The notes under the pieces were generated by a model that was given only the letters and a program-made list of their open reading frames with translations, was not told the DNA's origin and made no database searches. DNA of 64,000 bases, taken from assembly GCF_003584645.1 (NCBI RefSeq), contig NZ_AP017928.1:460981-524980 (forward strand), given 5' to 3'. Each line of letters opens with the position of its first letter. Positions within the stretch are counted from its first letter, which is position 1. Made by a program: the position numbers and the translations under genes. Positions 53,923 through 63,048 of this stretch are shown piece after piece. Source of the stretch: Methylocaldum marinum (GTDB lineage Bacteria > Pseudomonadota > Gammaproteobacteria > Methylococcales > Methylococcaceae).

Positions 53923-56900
53923 TCAGGGGATCGCATTATGCAGAAAACGCCGCTGAGGCCTTTTGGCCTGGCGCCGGCACAGCAACACACCGGTACTCAA
54001 CGCTCCCAGATAGAACAGCATCGATAGGCGTGCGGTATCCATGGTGGAGCCGAGGAGGCCCACCGTGAGAAACGCCAGTAGTGCGCCGGCCGACATCGCC
54101 GCGGTCAGCTCGCCGCCACGCAGGACCGGCCAGAGAATCCTTCCTGTGCCGATCAACAGCAGGGCAAAAGCGGTCAGCCCCAGGACGCCTTGGGCAAAAT
54201 ACATCTCCACCGTTTGCTGGTGGATATGCCAGGCCAAATCCTGATCGGCGACGAACATCCAACGTGCGATTCCGGCACTGAAGTCGCCGTTGGCCACCAG
54301 TTCTTGTCCATCCTTGGGCTTGAGGCTGACGTCGTCGACATCGAGCGCGGTGTCGGTACTCTTGTTGTGCAGGGACAGTTTTACCGGCGGGTGCGGCCAG
54401 TGTTCGCTTTCGCCGAGATCCCGCGAATTCACTTCGATGGTGATCGTGCTCCATTCATGCTCGGACGACTCCGGCCGCAGTTCGGACCGAACGCATTCAA
54501 AGGAGTAAAGCAGCGCCTTTTCGCAGAGCGGGATGCCGAGCGCGCCGTCGCCCGAACGGCGTCTTACCCGGGCCGATAAGGTGTACTCTTCGCCGGCCCG
54601 GACGTCGACGATCTGATCGAGGAAAACCGTTTCGCCGGCTCCGAGACGCAGATATGAATCGTCGCCCTCCCGAAAAACGGTATAGGTGCCCGGGGCTCGT
54701 GCGGTTTCGGCTCCCACTGCGTAAAGAATCGGATATTGTCCGAAGCCCATTCCGACCAGTGCAGCCATAGGTCCCGCGTCCATCAGATTCAGGGCCTGCC
54801 GCCAATGCGCTTCCCGGATGGAGAGGTCTTCCGCGATGCGTCCCAGCCTGGATTGAGCGAATCCGCCGGAAAGCACGGGAACCGCGGCCGCTACCGATGC
54901 CGTGAGAACTCCGGTGAGGGCCAGCCAGCGATGGATCGAATATTCTTTCGGCTGCCGCAGCATGCACACCATAACCGGGATCAAGCCGGCGATGAGCGCG
55001 GCGTAGCCACCGCGCGAAAAAGTGACCAGCATGGCATAGCTGACGCCCACGGCAAACGCGATGCCGAGAAACTTGAGTGTCCAGCTGCGGGCCGCCAGTA
55101 TCGAGACGACCAGCGCCGGAAAAGCAAAGGCGATGAAAGCTTCAATGTAAGCGCCTCCGGTATGCATGCTGGCGAATGTTCCGGTCACCCGGAACACATT
55201 CTCGAAATCCGCCATCCCGACATACGCCTGGCGCTCCCAAAAAACGGCCAGGGTTACCATTGCCAAGCCGGCGACCAGGCCGTGTCCCATACGGCGCAGG
55301 GCCGCTCCCGTGTTCTCCGCAGGAATGCGCCGCAGAAGGGGAGCGAACAGCAGTGCCCACAAGAGTCCCTTGCCGACCAGCCAGGTTTCCAAAGGTGAAT
55401 GGGAACTGTCTGAAAGGGTTCCTTGGTGTTCCCAAAGCGGCCACAAACCGCGTACCGTCGCTATCGACCAGCTCAGCCACAGCAGCATGACAGCCCATGA
55501 CAGGGTTCGATTCGGCCAAGGTCTGGGATTTATCCGATAGGTCCTGAGATAGGTCACGGCCAGCGTGACGAGCAACAGCAGGTCGAATTCGTCCAGCATC
55601 AGGCGGCCGGTCCACGGACTCAAATCGAGTGCCGGCAGGAGTGCCGGAACCGCGAACAGCCATGCGCCGGGATATCGCCACAACAAGGCGGCGTATCCGG
55701 TCAGTGCTGCTATCAGCCAAAGTGTCCCGACGGGATAGGCGAGGAGGCCGATGAGGGCGAGCGACCCCGCGGCAAACGCGATCAGCGCGCCGACCGGATG
55801 GAGGGCGGCGTAGGCCGGCAATTCCGGATGCGGCGAGTTTGCCGGGGCGGTCTTGGGGATAGACTCCGCGCTCGGCGGAACCGGACGTTTGCCAGCGCCG
55901 CTCAGAACGGCTCCGATCCAGTGCGCGAGCGCATAGACCGCCGCCGCACTTGTAGCAGCAATCAGCAGATTGGTGAAATCCGGATGTTTGGGCGGAACCA
56001 GGAGCTTGCCGAGTTCGACCGGCAGCGCCAGCGCGGCGGCGAAAAGACCGGTGTGCAGCATGCCGGGCTTGCGCTGCCCCGTATTCACTGTGCGTAGAGC
56101 CCAGCCGGCGAGACCGATCGGAGCGTACATGCAGCTCTGCGCCAGGACGCTCAGCAGAGCGGCCTGTTCGGTGCTGAAATAGTGATAATAAAACGGCATG
56201 ACGCTGACGTTCGCCAGGCGTGCGACCGCGTCGTCGAACGGCAGCCAGCTGCCGGAAAACCAGCCGCCGAGCGCTGCCAGGGCCAAAACGTAGGGTACTG
56301 CGGCAAACGGTATCGAGGATCTGATCATCCAGGCCAAGGGCAGGGAACCGTGGCGACGCAAGGTTCGGCCGATCGCCGCGCCCGCAGTCAGTCCCAAGCC
56401 GCGCCAAAGGATCGAAAGCCCCTGGCTTACGCCCGAAGCCAGCAGCAATTGAACGGGTTCCAGGATCAGGCTCAGTAGCGCGCCGATCGCAAAGATGCGG
56501 CGAAAACTCAAGCCGGGAGCCGCGAGCGCAATGAAGACACCAAGCGGTGCGATGCCGACGATCTCGCTCGCCTGGCGGGCGGAACACCGCAGCCAGCCGC
56601 TGCAACTATCCGCAATCAGCCAGCCCCAGTTGTCCGAACTCAATTTCCATTGAAGTTCACGGAGGGAGAGAATGAAATCGTAGGGAAACAGGGACAACAG
56701 GAGATAAAAGGCCGAGTAGGCCATGATCGCCGCGTACACCGACGAGCGTCCGCCATCGAAAAATGCGTCCAACAACCGGGCGAGGCGCAGGCGGCCGAAC
56801 TTGAACAGCAGGATTCCGCCGATCGAGCCCAGTGTCTCGGCCAGGAGATCGTTCAGCGAAACAGTGCGAGGGGCGAAGAAGATCTGGGTGAACTCCACCG

Positions 56901-57213
56901 CGACCGCGACCGAGAGGCAGAACGCCAGGATCAGCAGTGCCGTCAGATGCCGTAGCGGCGAGGTTGATCGCAGGCCGACGGCCCAGGCGCAGCCGAGAAA
57001 TGCCAAAGGCACGTAGAGCACGATGTTCGCAACCCAGTCGGCCCTCGATTCGATGCCGAGATCGAGATACCGAATGGCGAAGAACAGTTCGATCGCCTCA
57101 TCGAAGGTGTGAGGACGAAGCTCGAAAGGAACCAGGCTTCCATACACCACGAAGGCCAGATAGGCCAGAAATCCGAAGAAGACATAGCGGCGGTCGGATG
57201 CGGGGGTGCTCAT
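53923..57213 (-). CDS. VanZ / O-antigen ligase-like fusion with inserted jelly-roll-like module
   Basis: Very long polytopic membrane protein of 1096 residues. An N-terminal VanZ-like domain (about 10-135; LRPHTFDEAIELFF, VAVEFTQIFF, SLNDLLAETLGSIGG) is followed by a second VanZ-like block (about 165-440). A Wzy/ligase-like region of many helices (about 470-830) contains LVTFSRGGYAALIAGLIPV. Residues about 843-1000 form a soluble beta-rich segment with VFLDQIVDVRAGEEYTLSARV and NGDFSAGIARWMF, like a carbohydrate-binding jelly roll; then HQQTVEMYFAQGVLG, which resembles the ligase His region, and two last helices. It may polymerise or ligate glycan in the periplasm. No bases suggest a frameshift or gene-call fusion: the frame is continuous. 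Confidence 0.82.
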   Translation of the reverse strand: MSTPASDRRYVFFGFLAYLAFVVYGSLVPFELRPHTFDEAIELFFAIRYLDLGIESRADWVANIVLYVPLAFLGCAWAVGLRSTSPLRHLTALLILAFCLSVAVAVEFTQIFFAPRTVSLNDLLAETLGSIGGILLFKFGRLRLARLLDAFFDGGRSSVYAAIMAYSAFYLLLSLFPYDFILSLRELQWKLSSDNWGWLIADSCSGWLRCSARQASEIVGIAPLGVFIALAAPGLSFRRIFAIGALLSLILEPVQLLLASGVSQGLSILWRGLGLTAGAAIGRTLRRHGSLPLAWMIRSSIPFAAVPYVLALAALGGWFSGSWLPFDDAVARLANVSVMPFYYHYFSTEQAALLSVLAQSCMYAPIGLAGWALRTVNTGQRKPGMLHTGLFAAALALPVELGKLLVPPKHPDFTNLLIAATSAAAVYALAHWIGAVLSGAGKRPVPPSAESIPKTAPANSPHPELPAYAALHPVGALIAFAAGSLALIGLLAYPVGTLWLIAALTGYAALLWRYPGAWLFAVPALLPALDLSPWTGRLMLDEFDLLLLVTLAVTYLRTYRINPRPWPNRTLSWAVMLLWLSWSIATVRGLWPLWEHQGTLSDSSHSPLETWLVGKGLLWALLFAPLLRRIPAENTGAALRRMGHGLVAGLAMVTLAVFWERQAYVGMADFENVFRVTGTFASMHTGGAYIEAFIAFAFPALVVSILAARSWTLKFLGIAFAVGVSYAMLVTFSRGGYAALIAGLIPVMVCMLRQPKEYSIHRWLALTGVLTASVAAAVPVLSGGFAQSRLGRIAEDLSIREAHWRQALNLMDAGPMAALVGMGFGQYPILYAVGAETARAPGTYTVFREGDDSYLRLGAGETVFLDQIVDVRAGEEYTLSARVRRRSGDGALGIPLCEKALLYSFECVRSELRPESSEHEWSTITIEVNSRDLGESEHWPHPPVKLSLHNKSTDTALDVDDVSLKPKDGQELVANGDFSAGIARWMFVADQDLAWHIHQQTVEMYFAQGVLGLTAFALLLIGTGRILWPVLRGGELTAAMSAGALLAFLTVGLLGSTMDTARLSMLFYLGALSTGVLLCRRQAKRPQRRFLHNAIP

Positions 57214-57480
57214 CGGTCGGATATCACTGTCGTCGCAAGATTGGAACCGGGATGGTGATAGTATTGTCGGTCAGGCCTGCAAGTACCCGGCGGATATTGC
57301 GGGCCGCCCTTGACTTGTCGGCAAAACCGTACGCCGCATTTCGGATTAATGCAATCGAAATACCGTTTGCTGATTTGTATTGGCGAAAAACCTGACCGGC
57401 ATCGAGTCCTGGCGGGAGTCTTCTTCTGCCGAAACAGCTCCCGGCGAAGCAACGGTTTCGCCAAGTGCACACCGATCGAT

Positions 57481-57804
57481 ATGAGAAACACCAAGAATAC
57501 CTGGACACCGCAACGACTGGCCGAATGGGAGCGTACCCGCGCTCGCGGAAAACGCCGTTTCATCTGGACCCACGGCGTGCTTCTGTGGGGCGGATTCATG
57601 TTTGTTTTTTCGACCGTTTTTTTTCAGCACCAGGTCTTCGGGGATGTCTTCAGCACCCAGGGCAATCTTCCCTTTCGCCTGATGTTGGGAGCATTGGTCT
57701 GGACTTTCGTGGGCTATCTGTACGGCCGCTCGAAGTGGCAGCGGAATGAGCAGGACTATGCGGAACAGATGCAGTCCCGAAATAAAAACGGTTCTATTTC
57801 CTGA
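57481..57804 (+). CDS. Small two-helix membrane protein of unknown function
   Basis: Product of 107 residues. The ATG at 57481 starts a charged, Arg/Trp-rich N-terminus (WTPQRLAEWERTRARGKRRF), then two hydrophobic helices (about 29-46 and 64-82) and a charged C-terminal tail. An open frame reaches back to 57310 but has no family support. I do not recognise it. It is divergent from the VanZ fusion, with 267 bp between them that must carry both promoters; none is clear. Confidence 0.6.
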   Translation: MRNTKNTWTPQRLAEWERTRARGKRRFIWTHGVLLWGGFMFVFSTVFFQHQVFGDVFSTQGNLPFRLMLGALVWTFVGYLYGRSKWQRNEQDYAEQMQSRNKNGSIS

Positions 57805-57834
57805 ATTTCGTGCGGGTGAGTTTGGCAACAGGCT

Positions 57835-58926
57835 TCAATTCGAGTTTTTTCCGCGCAAGTGTCCACCATGTCCGGCGGCTTCGGTATCCAGCCGATAATG
57901 AGGTCCCGTCGGTTTGCAGCCGCCTTCAACCGGATCCTCCGCGAGCAGCATCGGGGTATCGAGGTCGATCCATTCGAATCCGCCGAGTCCCGCTGCGAAA
58001 TGTGCACTGAAGCCCATGGCGAGTCGTGTCTCGACCATGCCGCCGACCATCAACTTTAGTCCGCCGGTACGGGCGATGGCGGCGATTTCAAGCGCCTGAA
58101 CCACGCCGCACTTGACCAGCTTGATGTTGATCACCTGGGCGAGGTGATCGCGCGTGATTCGGAGAGCGTCCTCCGGCGTCCGGCAGGACTCGTCGGCGGC
58201 CACCGGCACACCGGCTTCGCGAGCGAGCTTTCCGAGACCGTCCCAGTCTTCGCGGGCTACCGGCTGTTCGAGTAGAGCCGGCTCGATTCGGGCCAGGCGG
58301 AGTTCCCGGAGCAGGGCGAAGACTTCATCGGCCGAATATCCGGCATTGGCGTCGAGAATCAAACGGCAGGCAGGATGTCCTCGGGTGATGGCCTTGAGCC
58401 GATCGATATCATCCGAGCGATCGAGACCGACCTTGACCTTGAGGATTTCGAAGCCTTCGCGGCAAAAGTGCCGAGCCAGCGCTTCGGCGTCCACGGCGGG
58501 ACAAATCGGTATGGTGATATCGGTCGAGAGCCGGTTCTGAAATCCCCCGAAAAACCGGAATAGCGGGATTCCGCAATGGCGCGCCAAGGCGTCGATGACC
58601 GCCATTTCGAGCCCGGCCCGAACCGAGGGCAGATTCGGAATACGTTCGTGGAGTTCCAGCGCAATCCGCCGCCATTCGCCCGCCGACCGGCCGCGTAACC
58701 GGTCGGCCTCGTGTCTCAGAGCTTCCAGAGCGGAGGCCTGATCCTCGGCGGTTACCGGCGGCAAGGTCGAGGTTTCCCCCCATCCTGTCGTTCCGTCGGC
58801 AAGCGTGGCTTGCACCGCTACGTTGTGCACGTGATCCAGTCTCGACGAGGCAATCGTGAACGGCGCCATCAACGGCACGTCGAGTTTGTGAATGTCGAGT
58901 CGTCTGATTTCGAGATCTTTGTTCAT
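57835..58926 (-). CDS. Enolase-superfamily dipeptide epimerase-like protein
   Basis: Mandelate racemase/muconate lactonising enzyme of 363 residues. The catalytic KVKVG motif carries the first Lys, LDANAGYS and LLEQPV hold metal ligands, VAADES the third metal acid, and NIKLVKCG the second catalytic Lys. The C-terminal IDLDTP motif is typical of L-Ala-D/L-Glu epimerases and related dipeptide epimerases. A role in murein peptide recycling is likely, but other dipeptides are possible. I chose ATG 58926; GTG 58950 is an alternative and neither has a good Shine-Dalgarno sequence. Confidence 0.88.
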   Translation of the reverse strand: MNKDLEIRRLDIHKLDVPLMAPFTIASSRLDHVHNVAVQATLADGTTGWGETSTLPPVTAEDQASALEALRHEADRLRGRSAGEWRRIALELHERIPNLPSVRAGLEMAVIDALARHCGIPLFRFFGGFQNRLSTDITIPICPAVDAEALARHFCREGFEILKVKVGLDRSDDIDRLKAITRGHPACRLILDANAGYSADEVFALLRELRLARIEPALLEQPVAREDWDGLGKLAREAGVPVAADESCRTPEDALRITRDHLAQVINIKLVKCGVVQALEIAAIARTGGLKLMVGGMVETRLAMGFSAHFAAGLGGFEWIDLDTPMLLAEDPVEGGCKPTGPHYRLDTEAAGHGGHLRGKNSN

Positions 58927-59026
58927 GGCTGGGTCTGTGCCCGAGTTCACCGAGGAGGATTATAGGCCCGCTACAAGCGTCTGTGTCGGAAGTTATTCCA
59001 TTCGGTGTTCGAGCGAACATTAATCG

Positions 59027-59180
59027 GATGGGTAGAGCGAAGCGAAACCCATCGAGGGTGGATTGGCCCTTCGACTGGGCTCAGGACAGGCTCCGCGCAA
59101 CCCACCGACCCTTCGACTTGGCTCAGGACAGGTCCGAGGTTGCTCGGTGGGTTACGGCCTTGCGGCCTAATCCACCTTAC
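59027..59180. repeat. Composite palindromic/direct repeat element
   Basis: Intergenic element within the 343-bp gap 58927-59269. It has a small hairpin GATGGGT/ACCCATC (59027-59053), two near-identical copies of CCCTTCGACTGGGCTCAGG (59067-59095 and 59109-59136), and outer arms GGTGGATTGGCC (59057-59068) and GGCCTAATCCACC (59164-59176) that pair apart from one base. The hyphenated palindrome GGCCTTGCGGCC lies inside the right arm. It looks like a REP- or MITE-type composite. The rest of the gap holds nothing else I can name. Confidence 0.65.
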
Positions 59181-59269
59181 AAAAATGAATTCCTGTTTGA
59201 GAGCGATTAGGGCAGGGCGCCCTCGGATTACTCGCGACGCTGTTCGCACATCCCTTAAATGAATCGCAC

Positions 59270-61375
59270 TCAAAAACTGAGCGATGCAGTAACCCGCACT
59301 TGCCTTGGCATCACCGGGTGCTTGAGCACGCCGTCCACGCCATCGAGCGGTTCGCCCGGAAGCCGGGACGTATAGTAGTAGGCGATATCGTTGCTCTTGG
59401 AATCGAACAGATTGAAGACGTCCACGCCGAGTTTCAGCTGCTTGTACTGATAACCCGCCCCGAGATTGACGAGGGTCGTATCGCCCGCATCGACGCTGCC
59501 GTCCTCGGTGAGCGGCACGTGCCCGAAATGCCGCACCCTCACCGTGGCGAAGAAGTTATAGGGCAGTTCCGCCACCGCTCCGGCGCTAATGACCCGGCCG
59601 ACGGAATTGGGAATATCGTTCGCCCCGTTCGGTGCATCCACATATCTGGCCGAGGTGAAGGCGAAGTCGGCATCCAGGGTCAGCCAGTCGAGCGGTTTGT
59701 AGAAATTGGTCCACTCGACGCCGTAGCGCTCGCTTTTGCCGCTGGCCTCGGTGGTCCCTGCATCTCCGGCGAACACCAGTTCCGAGTCGGAGTTCAGCCA
59801 CCAGACCGCGAGCGTGGAGTTGAGCCCTTCCAGATACTGAGTGCGGATGCCGCCCTCGACGCCCCGCTGCCGGGCCAGCGGCGGCACGCTGCCCTGCGGA
59901 ACCGTGGGATCATAGGGATCGGCTCGCGTGGTCACGCCGCGGGCATCGTTTGAATGAAACCCGTAACCCAGGTTGACGAAGAATTCGGTGTCGTACCAGG
60001 GACCGAAGATCAGGCTGAGTTTCGGGCTGACGATGGAGGCGGTCTCGCTGCCGGAATTCTGCGAGAGTAGGCGGTCGCTCACGTCGAAGAAAAAAGTGTC
60101 GCTTCTAACACCCGCGACGGTGCGGAACTTAGGCAGCCAATGGGTTTGATTGTTGAAGTAGAAGGACAGGCGGGTCTCGTCGACATCAGCGCGGCTGATG
60201 GTCCCGACCGTCCGTCGCCGCTCCGTATGGTTCAGAGTCAGATCCATGATGGCATCGTGCCGAACCTGGACGCCTATTGTATTGTCCATTTCGAACCCGA
60301 ACCAATGGTTGAACCAGGTTTGCTCTCCGCTGCCGCCCACCGTCACGCGGCGTTCCTTCTGTCCGATTTGGTCGCCGCGTACGGGATCGTCGAGAAAGCC
60401 GGTGAAATTGGAGAACAGTGCGATATCGTAGTAAACCGCGTAGACATTGATCTGGTTTTTGTAAGAATCGCCGCGGCTCCAGAAGTCGCCGGACACGCTG
60501 TAGCGATCGGTTTTGCCGGCATCGCTGGGGTCCATCGTCCCGTACAGATCGATCAGCCCGGATTGCACGGCGCGTTCCGGAATCTGGTTGGTGGCGTTCC
60601 AATGGGCGCGATAGGCCTTGCCGTGCAGCGCCAGCCCCCAATTCTCCCGGTCGATGGTATAGCGCAGCATGCCGTTGAATTTCTCGAGATCCTCCGGCCT
60701 CTTCCAGGGACCGTCGTGGAAGTTGACTTCGGCCCCGTAGAGGAGGTCTCCCACGCCCAGAGTGTTGGAGTTTGCCGCCACCACGCGGTAATAGTCGAAT
60801 TCGCCGCCGGTGAACTTGAGGAAGCCTTCCGGCAGCCGGTGCAGAGTATGCATGTGCGCATAGCCGGCCGAGGAAAAATCGCCGATGTCGGCGTAGTACG
60901 GCCCCTTGCCGTATTCCACCCGGTCCACCAGTTCCGGAATGATGCCGTTCAGGTCCAGATAGCCCTGGCCGTGAGCGTGGGTGGGCAAATTCATGGGGAC
61001 GCCGTCCACCGTGACGCTGAAGTCGGTGCCGTGGTCGAGATTGAAACCGCGCAGGAAATACTGGTTCGCCTTGCCGGTTCCGCTGTGCTGTGTGGCGAGG
61101 GCGCCGGGCACCACTTCAACCAGTTCACCGACACGCGAAAGCGGACGGTATTTGAATTCGGGCTGTCCTACCACGCCCTGCGACGCCGAGTCGGCGGCAC
61201 CCAGAAGATCGGTGGCACGCCCCTGCACTTCGACGGTATCCAGTATGAGCACGGAGGACGGGTTCTCCTGCTCGGGCTGGGGATGTGCCGACGCCGGACC
61301 TTCGGGCGCGGTCAGAGCAAACCCCAGTGCCCATAAGAAATTGGGCCGAAGGTAAAAATCGAATCGAGTTTTCAT
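59270..61375 (-). CDS. TonB-dependent outer-membrane receptor
   Basis: Ligand-gated outer-membrane channel of 701 residues. After a signal region (PNFLWALGFALTAPEGPASA) comes a plug domain with NQYFLRGFNLDHGTDFSVTVDGVPMN shortened to its RGFNLDHGT and DGVPMNLPTHAHGQGY hallmarks, then a 22-strand barrel ending VRVTASLSF. LNGIIPELVDRVEYGKGPYYADIG is a typical plug motif. No riboswitch or Fur-like box is evident upstream. The ligand is unknown; neighbours on the same strand are a small lipoprotein and a small helical protein, which leaves metal chelates possible. Confidence 0.93.
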   Translation of the reverse strand: MKTRFDFYLRPNFLWALGFALTAPEGPASAHPQPEQENPSSVLILDTVEVQGRATDLLGAADSASQGVVGQPEFKYRPLSRVGELVEVVPGALATQHSGTGKANQYFLRGFNLDHGTDFSVTVDGVPMNLPTHAHGQGYLDLNGIIPELVDRVEYGKGPYYADIGDFSSAGYAHMHTLHRLPEGFLKFTGGEFDYYRVVAANSNTLGVGDLLYGAEVNFHDGPWKRPEDLEKFNGMLRYTIDRENWGLALHGKAYRAHWNATNQIPERAVQSGLIDLYGTMDPSDAGKTDRYSVSGDFWSRGDSYKNQINVYAVYYDIALFSNFTGFLDDPVRGDQIGQKERRVTVGGSGEQTWFNHWFGFEMDNTIGVQVRHDAIMDLTLNHTERRRTVGTISRADVDETRLSFYFNNQTHWLPKFRTVAGVRSDTFFFDVSDRLLSQNSGSETASIVSPKLSLIFGPWYDTEFFVNLGYGFHSNDARGVTTRADPYDPTVPQGSVPPLARQRGVEGGIRTQYLEGLNSTLAVWWLNSDSELVFAGDAGTTEASGKSERYGVEWTNFYKPLDWLTLDADFAFTSARYVDAPNGANDIPNSVGRVISAGAVAELPYNFFATVRVRHFGHVPLTEDGSVDAGDTTLVNLGAGYQYKQLKLGVDVFNLFDSKSNDIAYYYTSRLPGEPLDGVDGVLKHPVMPRQVRVTASLSF

Positions 61376-61706
61376 GAATCTGAGAATGAAATGGCTGAAT
61401 GCCGAACTCGGATTCGGATGCTTCAGCCTTGTTTTCGTGAATTCCCCAAATATATGTGTTGGATTGCCGCGTCGCTTCCGGACTGAAGCGGTATGGATCT
61501 CATGGGGCAGTTTTGGCGCCCCCTCTCAAGAGGCGTCGGATAAAGCCGAAATCCCCTAAAAGACTAACTTATTTGATTCATGTGTCATTTTTCAGTCATA
61601 CATCATTAAAAATTGGGACGATCATTTGGCTGCGCCGTGCGTACCTTGTTCGAATGAGACGGCGCGCACAGCGCACCTCGGTCCTACAACCGCCCCCGAA
61701 ATCGCA
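61376..61706. other. 331-bp gap upstream of the TonB receptor
   Basis: Serves as the 5' region of the receptor on the minus strand and the 3' end of the small lipoprotein gene. GCGCCGT (61632-61638) and ACGGCGC (61659-61665) can pair into a seven-base stem, but no T-tract follows directly, so a terminator is doubtful. I looked for cobalamin-riboswitch landmarks and saw none. Short frames here have no support. Confidence 0.35.
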
Positions 61707-61850
61707 TTAGCCGGACAGTTTGTCGAAGGGCGTCGTCTGCTGTTGCGGCTTCTTGGGGCCCGGAGTGTTGCCGAGCGGCCCCTCCTTGCCGCATCCCGCC
61801 AAGATCAGACCTATCGAAATGATAATCGCCCACTGCTTCCTCATGTTCAT
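61707..61850 (-). CDS. Small lipoprotein, 47 residues
   Basis: Reads MNMRKQWAIIISIGLILAGC then a short Lys/Gly/Gln-rich mature peptide ending FDKLSG. The lipobox LAGC (Cys20) follows a basic start and hydrophobic core. AGGAG lies at 61857-61861 on the minus strand, seven bases before the ATG. The mature part is only 28 residues. It is similar in kind to tiny lipoproteins that accompany LPS or secretion systems, but I cannot name it. It lies between the TonB receptor and the helical protein gene, all on one strand. Confidence 0.72.
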   Translation of the reverse strand: MNMRKQWAIIISIGLILAGCGKEGPLGNTPGPKKPQQQTTPFDKLSG

Positions 61851-61906
61851 GCTCGTCTCCTGTCGCATGTTTCGGGTTTTATGCTTGCGGCTGCTCCGGC
61901 TTTCCG

Positions 61907-62290
61907 CTAGAGCTTTCCTTCCTTCTTATAGTACTCGACCTCGTCGTTTATCAATTTGACGACTTCTTCCAATGTGGCAACGGCCGTCGTAGGTTCGCCG
62001 CCGTTTTCCAGGTCGGAGATCACCGCTTTCAGACGGCTGCTGGAATTCTGCATGGGCATCGTGCTTTTTTCCTTATACGACGCCACGGCTAATTTGCGCG
62101 CCTGCTTGGCGCTATCCAGTGCCGAGTCCTTGTTGCCCTGCTTGGCCGCGTCCAAGGCCGACTGGCTGGCTTTCTGAACTTCCACGAGGTTCGGTGGCGG
62201 ATCGGCATAGCGTCCGCCGGCGACTCCGATATTGGCGCTAAGGCTGAGAAGGAGGGCAAAAGCAATCTGGATTATCGAAAGACCTCTCAT
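61907..62290 (-). CDS. Small exported helical protein (SmbP-like)
   Basis: Product of 127 residues with a signal peptide (LSIIQIAFALLLSLSANIGVAGG). The mature part is almost wholly helical, rich in Ala, Lys and Glu (VQKASQSALDAAKQGNKD, SALDSAKQARKLAVASYK), and could be a helical bundle like small metal-binding protein SmbP. It has fewer His than SmbP, so metal binding is inference. AAGGAG precedes the ATG. A terminator-like hairpin lies 24 bases upstream of the start codon and a candidate promoter farther upstream. Confidence 0.75.
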   Translation of the reverse strand: MRGLSIIQIAFALLLSLSANIGVAGGRYADPPPNLVEVQKASQSALDAAKQGNKDSALDSAKQARKLAVASYKEKSTMPMQNSSSRLKAVISDLENGGEPTTAVATLEEVVKLINDEVEYYKKEGKL

Positions 62291-62313
62291 GTAAGACTCC
62301 TTAATATAAGGTT

Positions 62314-62379
62314 AAAAAAAGCCCGCGACCGTAGTGGACAATTAATGATTCGTGGAATACCCGAAAAATGATCGCGGGC
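62314..62379 (-). terminator. Terminator-like hairpin in the leader of the helical protein gene
   Basis: On the minus strand GCCCGCGA (62372-62379) pairs with TCGCGGGC (62321-62328), with 43 bases between, followed at once by seven T (62314-62320). The long loop is unusual for a plain terminator. An alternative stem GCGGCA/TGCCGC (62416-62421 with 62378-62383) shares two bases with the first arm, so the two stems cannot both form. This could be an attenuator. The evidence is pairing by eye only. Confidence 0.45.
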
Positions 62380-62435
62380 GGCATGAATATCAGAGGGAGA
62401 ACGTGCCCAGAATTCTGCCGCTAAGTATTGAGCAA

Positions 62436-62465
62436 TTTGTATGCCTTAAATTCAGAGTGTGGCAA
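62436..62465 (-). promoter_or_regulatory. Candidate sigma-70 promoter upstream of the leader
   Basis: TTGCCA (62460-62465, five of six -35 positions) and TACAAA (62436-62441, four of six -10 positions) on the minus strand with an 18-base spacer. A start near 62429 would give a leader of about 139 bases that includes the terminator-like hairpin. Seen by eye only. Confidence 0.35.
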
Positions 62466-63048
62466 ATGGCGATATTCGGCGTGAATAATGCGAATTTAAG
62501 ACTGGTATAAACAGTCGCTCTCGTTAAATATAAATATATGATAAAGAATGAAAAATATTGAATGAACGAGTAGCTATGCAAGCGTTATCATGGGAGATGA
62601 CGGATTATTGATAGTAATATTGCTGGATATCACTTGACTCGATTCTATAGTTATTAGTATTGATTCAGAACGATAACATACGTGCTGAGTGAAAACACAC
62701 ATTTCGGTATGTCAAACCACATAGTGATAGACTATTAATAATCCGGTTGCGGCACTGCCTTATCGCCAACGGTCTTTTCGGATGCCGCTTACGATTGAGT
62801 TATCTAAAACTGTATCAAGAATGCTACGTTACTCCGGAAGACCTGTCGTAACCGACTTCGATATATCGGGGCTATAAAGGATCAGCGATTTCCCCTAATA
62901 CTCCAGTCATTTCACTTATCTGTGAGGTTTTTGATTTCGTAACAAATTGTTTTTATGGAAAAACTATTCTGGCATGGGATTTGATTCCTATTCTGGCGTT
63001 CGCGCCGATTGGGTGTGTGAAACGCTGGAATCGCCACTATTTACGGAC

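Larger units (their letters stand above)
62291..63048. other. 758-bp AT-rich divergent intergenic region
   Basis: Lies between the minus-strand helical protein gene and the plus-strand sialidase-like gene. Its left third holds the candidate promoter and terminator-like hairpin. The rest is AT-rich with no credible gene: a 63-codon frame on the minus strand (62390-62581) lacks support. Regulation of the plus-strand gene must also lie here, but no promoter stands out. Confidence 0.4.

Noticed and set aside
61376..61706. Cobalamin riboswitch upstream of the TonB receptor
   Set aside because: The conserved B12-box landmarks are absent.
62390..62581. Minus-strand 63-codon frame in the AT-rich intergenic region
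   Set aside because: Overlaps the candidate promoter, has no ribosome-binding site, and reads as a hydrophobic low-complexity peptide.
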